A stretch of DNA of 7,712 nt from Holophagales bacterium (GTDB lineage Bacteria; Acidobacteriota; Holophagae; Holophagales; Holophagaceae). The stretch is from contig JAITCJ010000024.1 of the NCBI GenBank assembly GCA_031283145.1, positions 1 to 7,712 on the forward strand, in the 5' to 3' direction. The position numbers and the translations under genes are program-made. Below the pieces are notes generated by a model, which was given only the letters and a program-made list of their open reading frames with translations, did no database searches and was not told the DNA's origin. Below, piece by piece: positions 6,704-7,712 of the stretch (position 1 is its first letter; every line of letters starts with the position of its first letter).

Positions 6704-6800
6704 CTATATTGCGCGAAGTATTGAACTGCTATATCACTCCTGCTGTTTCGGACGCCAAGTACGAAAGCTGTCGTAATTAGTGTCAATATCAACAAGCAAC
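6704..6800. repeat. 97-bp direct repeat, copy A
   Basis: This segment matches 7228-7324 in the same orientation with 7 differences in 97 bp and no gaps, counted by eye (about 93% identity). It carries half of the hairpin core (GAAGTATTGAACTGCTATAT) and a near-palindrome TACGAAAGCTGTCGTA (6760-6775). Its right end coincides with the right arm of the long inverted repeat. Confidence 0.85.
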
Positions 6801-7090
6801 AAGGAGGCATGAGCCTTTGGGCACATGCGCTATGAATGTTTGGCAGGGGTTTGCGTCCCCTGCCAAACATCCGCCCCGCAAGTGATACCAGTTCCCGTTG
6901 CCAATGCTACAAATGGTCGCGCGAATGCGGCTGTTTGCGGCATGTTGCGCTAACGCTTTTGCACAACAGCAATGTGATTTGGTATGATACCCCGCCTTTT
7001 AAGGCGGGGCGCGGGGCTGTTCCGGCCTGAAGGAACGCTTGCGAAGCCGTATCCGCAGCAAGGCCGGGGTCTCAAACCACAGTGGAGTAA
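6794..7090. repeat. Right arm of the long inverted repeat
   Basis: This 297-bp segment is the inverted copy of 2357-2549 plus an extra block of about 102 bp. Stems are conserved: ATGTTTGGCAGGGG (6836-6849) with 6857-6870, a perfect 14 bp with a 7-nt loop, and CCCCGCCTT (6990-6998) with AAGGCGGGG (7001-7009). Later, CCGGCCT/AGGCCGG (about 7023-7069) can pair across the shared peptide-coding segment. It lies within the 528 bp between the starts and ends of direct-repeat copies A and B. No transposase is encoded in it. Confidence 0.85.
6883..6991. repeat. 102-bp extra block bounded by TGATACC direct repeats
   Basis: TGATACC occurs at 6883-6889 and again at 6985-6991. The left inverted-repeat arm has a single copy of this motif at the matching place and lacks the 102 bp between. 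The block contains TGTTG/CAACA and GCG/CGC pairings near 6941-6967, and ends in the odd palindrome GGTATGATACC (6981-6991). Either the left arm lost it by recombination between 7-bp repeats, or it was inserted in the right arm with duplication of the motif. Confidence 0.6.
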
Positions 7091-7227
7091 GGATGAAGCC
7101 GGATAAAGTGCCGCTTGGGGCGTTTTTGGAGCGGACGGCGAAATGGAGGGCGTAGACAGAAACGGGGTTTTGCTATTACCTTGACCGCTAAGCTTTAAGC
7201 TTTATCGCTATTCAACTTGAAAGGAAT
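7091..7227. other. Spacer between the inverted-repeat arm and direct-repeat copy B
   Basis: I see no gene here. A 20-codon frame starts at the ATG at 7093, with GGAGTAAGG just before it, and stops at 7155; it is too short to support. AAGCTTTAAGCTTT around 7192-7205 is a small tandem and palindromic motif. TTGAAAGGAA at about 7218 recurs near 7564. Confidence 0.35.
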
Positions 7228-7324
7228 CTATATTGCGCGAAGTATTGAACTGCTATATCACTCCTGTTGTTTCGGACACAAAGTACGAAAGCTATCGTAA
7301 TCAGTGTTAATATCAACAATCAAC
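7228..7324. repeat. 97-bp direct repeat, copy B
   Basis: This matches copy A (6704-6800) at an offset of 524 bp. It carries a better-preserved palindrome TACGAAAGCTATCGTA (7284-7299). A partial third copy of its 3' half follows at 7331-7357, with about 21 of 27 bases matching, as a tandem duplication with a 47-bp period. Confidence 0.85.
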
Positions 7325-7387
7325 ATCAATTACGAAAACTATCGTATTTAGCGTAAGTCTAATGATACGCGGGTGCGATTCCATCTG

Positions 7388-7420
7388 ATAGCGGTTCAAC
7401 TACGAAGTGTTGAACTGATA
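7388..7420. repeat. Hairpin of the AGTTCAAC/GTTGAACT family, copy 2
   Basis: CGGTTCAAC (7392-7400) pairs with GTTGAACTG (7409-7417), with one wobble, around the loop TACGAAGT. After one mismatch, ATA/TAT extends the stem. The loop is identical to that of copy 3 at 7616-7659. Confidence 0.6.
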
Positions 7421-7615
7421 TACCATGCTTTTTTCGTCTGCGTCTGCCGTTCCGCTTTTAACGCGGTCTATCGCCGTAAAGTCACTGTACTCCCTCGCAG
7501 CGCCAGTGCCAATGGCGATTTGCGTCCATTCCTGTCGGTGGCTCACGTAACGAAAGCGCAACCTTGAAAGGAAGTGCCTCCCACTTGGATAAACAGGATG
7601 ATTTTAAAGTTGACC
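7421..7615. other. Non-coding spacer between hairpins
   Basis: No supported gene. The frame open at 7373-7567 runs through a family hairpin and has no recognisable domain. A small CGCCA/TGGCG stem occurs around 7500-7516. Confidence 0.35.
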
Positions 7616-7659
7616 GGCCATAGCAGTTCAACTACGAAGTGTCGAACTGCTATATGGCC
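7616..7659. repeat. Hairpin of the AGTTCAAC/GTTGAACT family, copy 3
   Basis: ATAGCAGTTCAAC (7620-7632) pairs with GTCGAACTGCTAT (7641-7653) over 13 positions, with one A-C mismatch and the loop TACGAAGT (7633-7640). Outside this, GGCC at both ends pairs after a 2-nt bulge. It is the most complete family member here. A further half copy, ATTGAACTGTTATA, lies at 7692-7705 beside a second GGCCAT. Confidence 0.7.
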
Positions 7660-7712
7660 TCCTTTTTCTCGCCGCTCATCACCGGCCATTTATTGAACTG
7701 TTATAATACGTT

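Noticed and set aside
6592..6870. 92-codon minus-strand open frame
   Set aside because: It is composed of hairpins and repeat copy A, with no domain or ribosome binding site.
7031..7075. Possible group II intron domain V-like fold in the right arm
   Set aside because: GAAGCCGTATCCGC recalls domain V only loosely; the catalytic triad and bulge are not in place and no intron protein is present.
7093..7155. 20-codon frame with GGAGTAAGG upstream of its ATG
   Set aside because: Too short, and the upstream motif is part of the repeat arm; the left arm has ATC in place of ATG.
7200..7712. CRISPR-like repetition
   Set aside because: Repeats are few, palindromic and irregularly spaced, with no uniform spacers and no cas genes.

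Overview
The window looks like chromosomal DNA from a bacterium with moderate GC, probably with a Gram-negative type envelope. I infer this from a long-chain polyprenyl diphosphate synthase, a CapA-family protein with an N-terminal membrane anchor, and a signal-peptide protein. I cannot assign a lineage with confidence; a PVC-type phylum is only a guess. I saw no rRNA, tRNA, CRISPR array, transposase or integrase.

Layout. Bases 1-112 hold three tandem hairpins, and 113-549 are non-coding with weak traces of the repeat family that dominates the right end. Two minus-strand genes follow: a stand-alone GyrI-like effector-binding protein (550-1011) and an AT-rich gene for an exported protein of unknown function (1148-2248). 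Bases 2249-2875 are a divergent intergenic region with candidate promoters on both strands and one arm (2357-2549) of a long inverted repeat. Four plus-strand genes are then packed as one operon: a Nudix hydrolase, a polyprenyl diphosphate synthase, a radical SAM protein and a CapA-family protein (2876-6571). They have gaps of 5 and 6 nt and one 17-nt overlap. The last 1.14 kb (6572-7712) has no convincing gene and is almost entirely repeats: hairpins built on an AGTTCAAC/GTTGAACT core with a TACGAAGT loop, two roughly 93% identical 97-bp direct repeats, and the second arm of the long inverted repeat (6794-7090).

How the parts fit. The operon combines isoprenoid chain synthesis, nucleotide-sugar or ADP-ribose type pyrophosphate hydrolysis, radical chemistry and an envelope-anchored CapA protein. 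An envelope or isoprenoid-lipid theme is possible but inferred only from neighbourhood. The most unusual feature is structural. The two arms of a roughly 94% identical inverted repeat bracket this operon, and the right arm is itself enclosed by direct repeats. The region could therefore invert, or lose an arm, by recombination. The arms share a short open reading frame and strong hairpins, and look like members of a dispersed repeat family that needs an enzyme from elsewhere.
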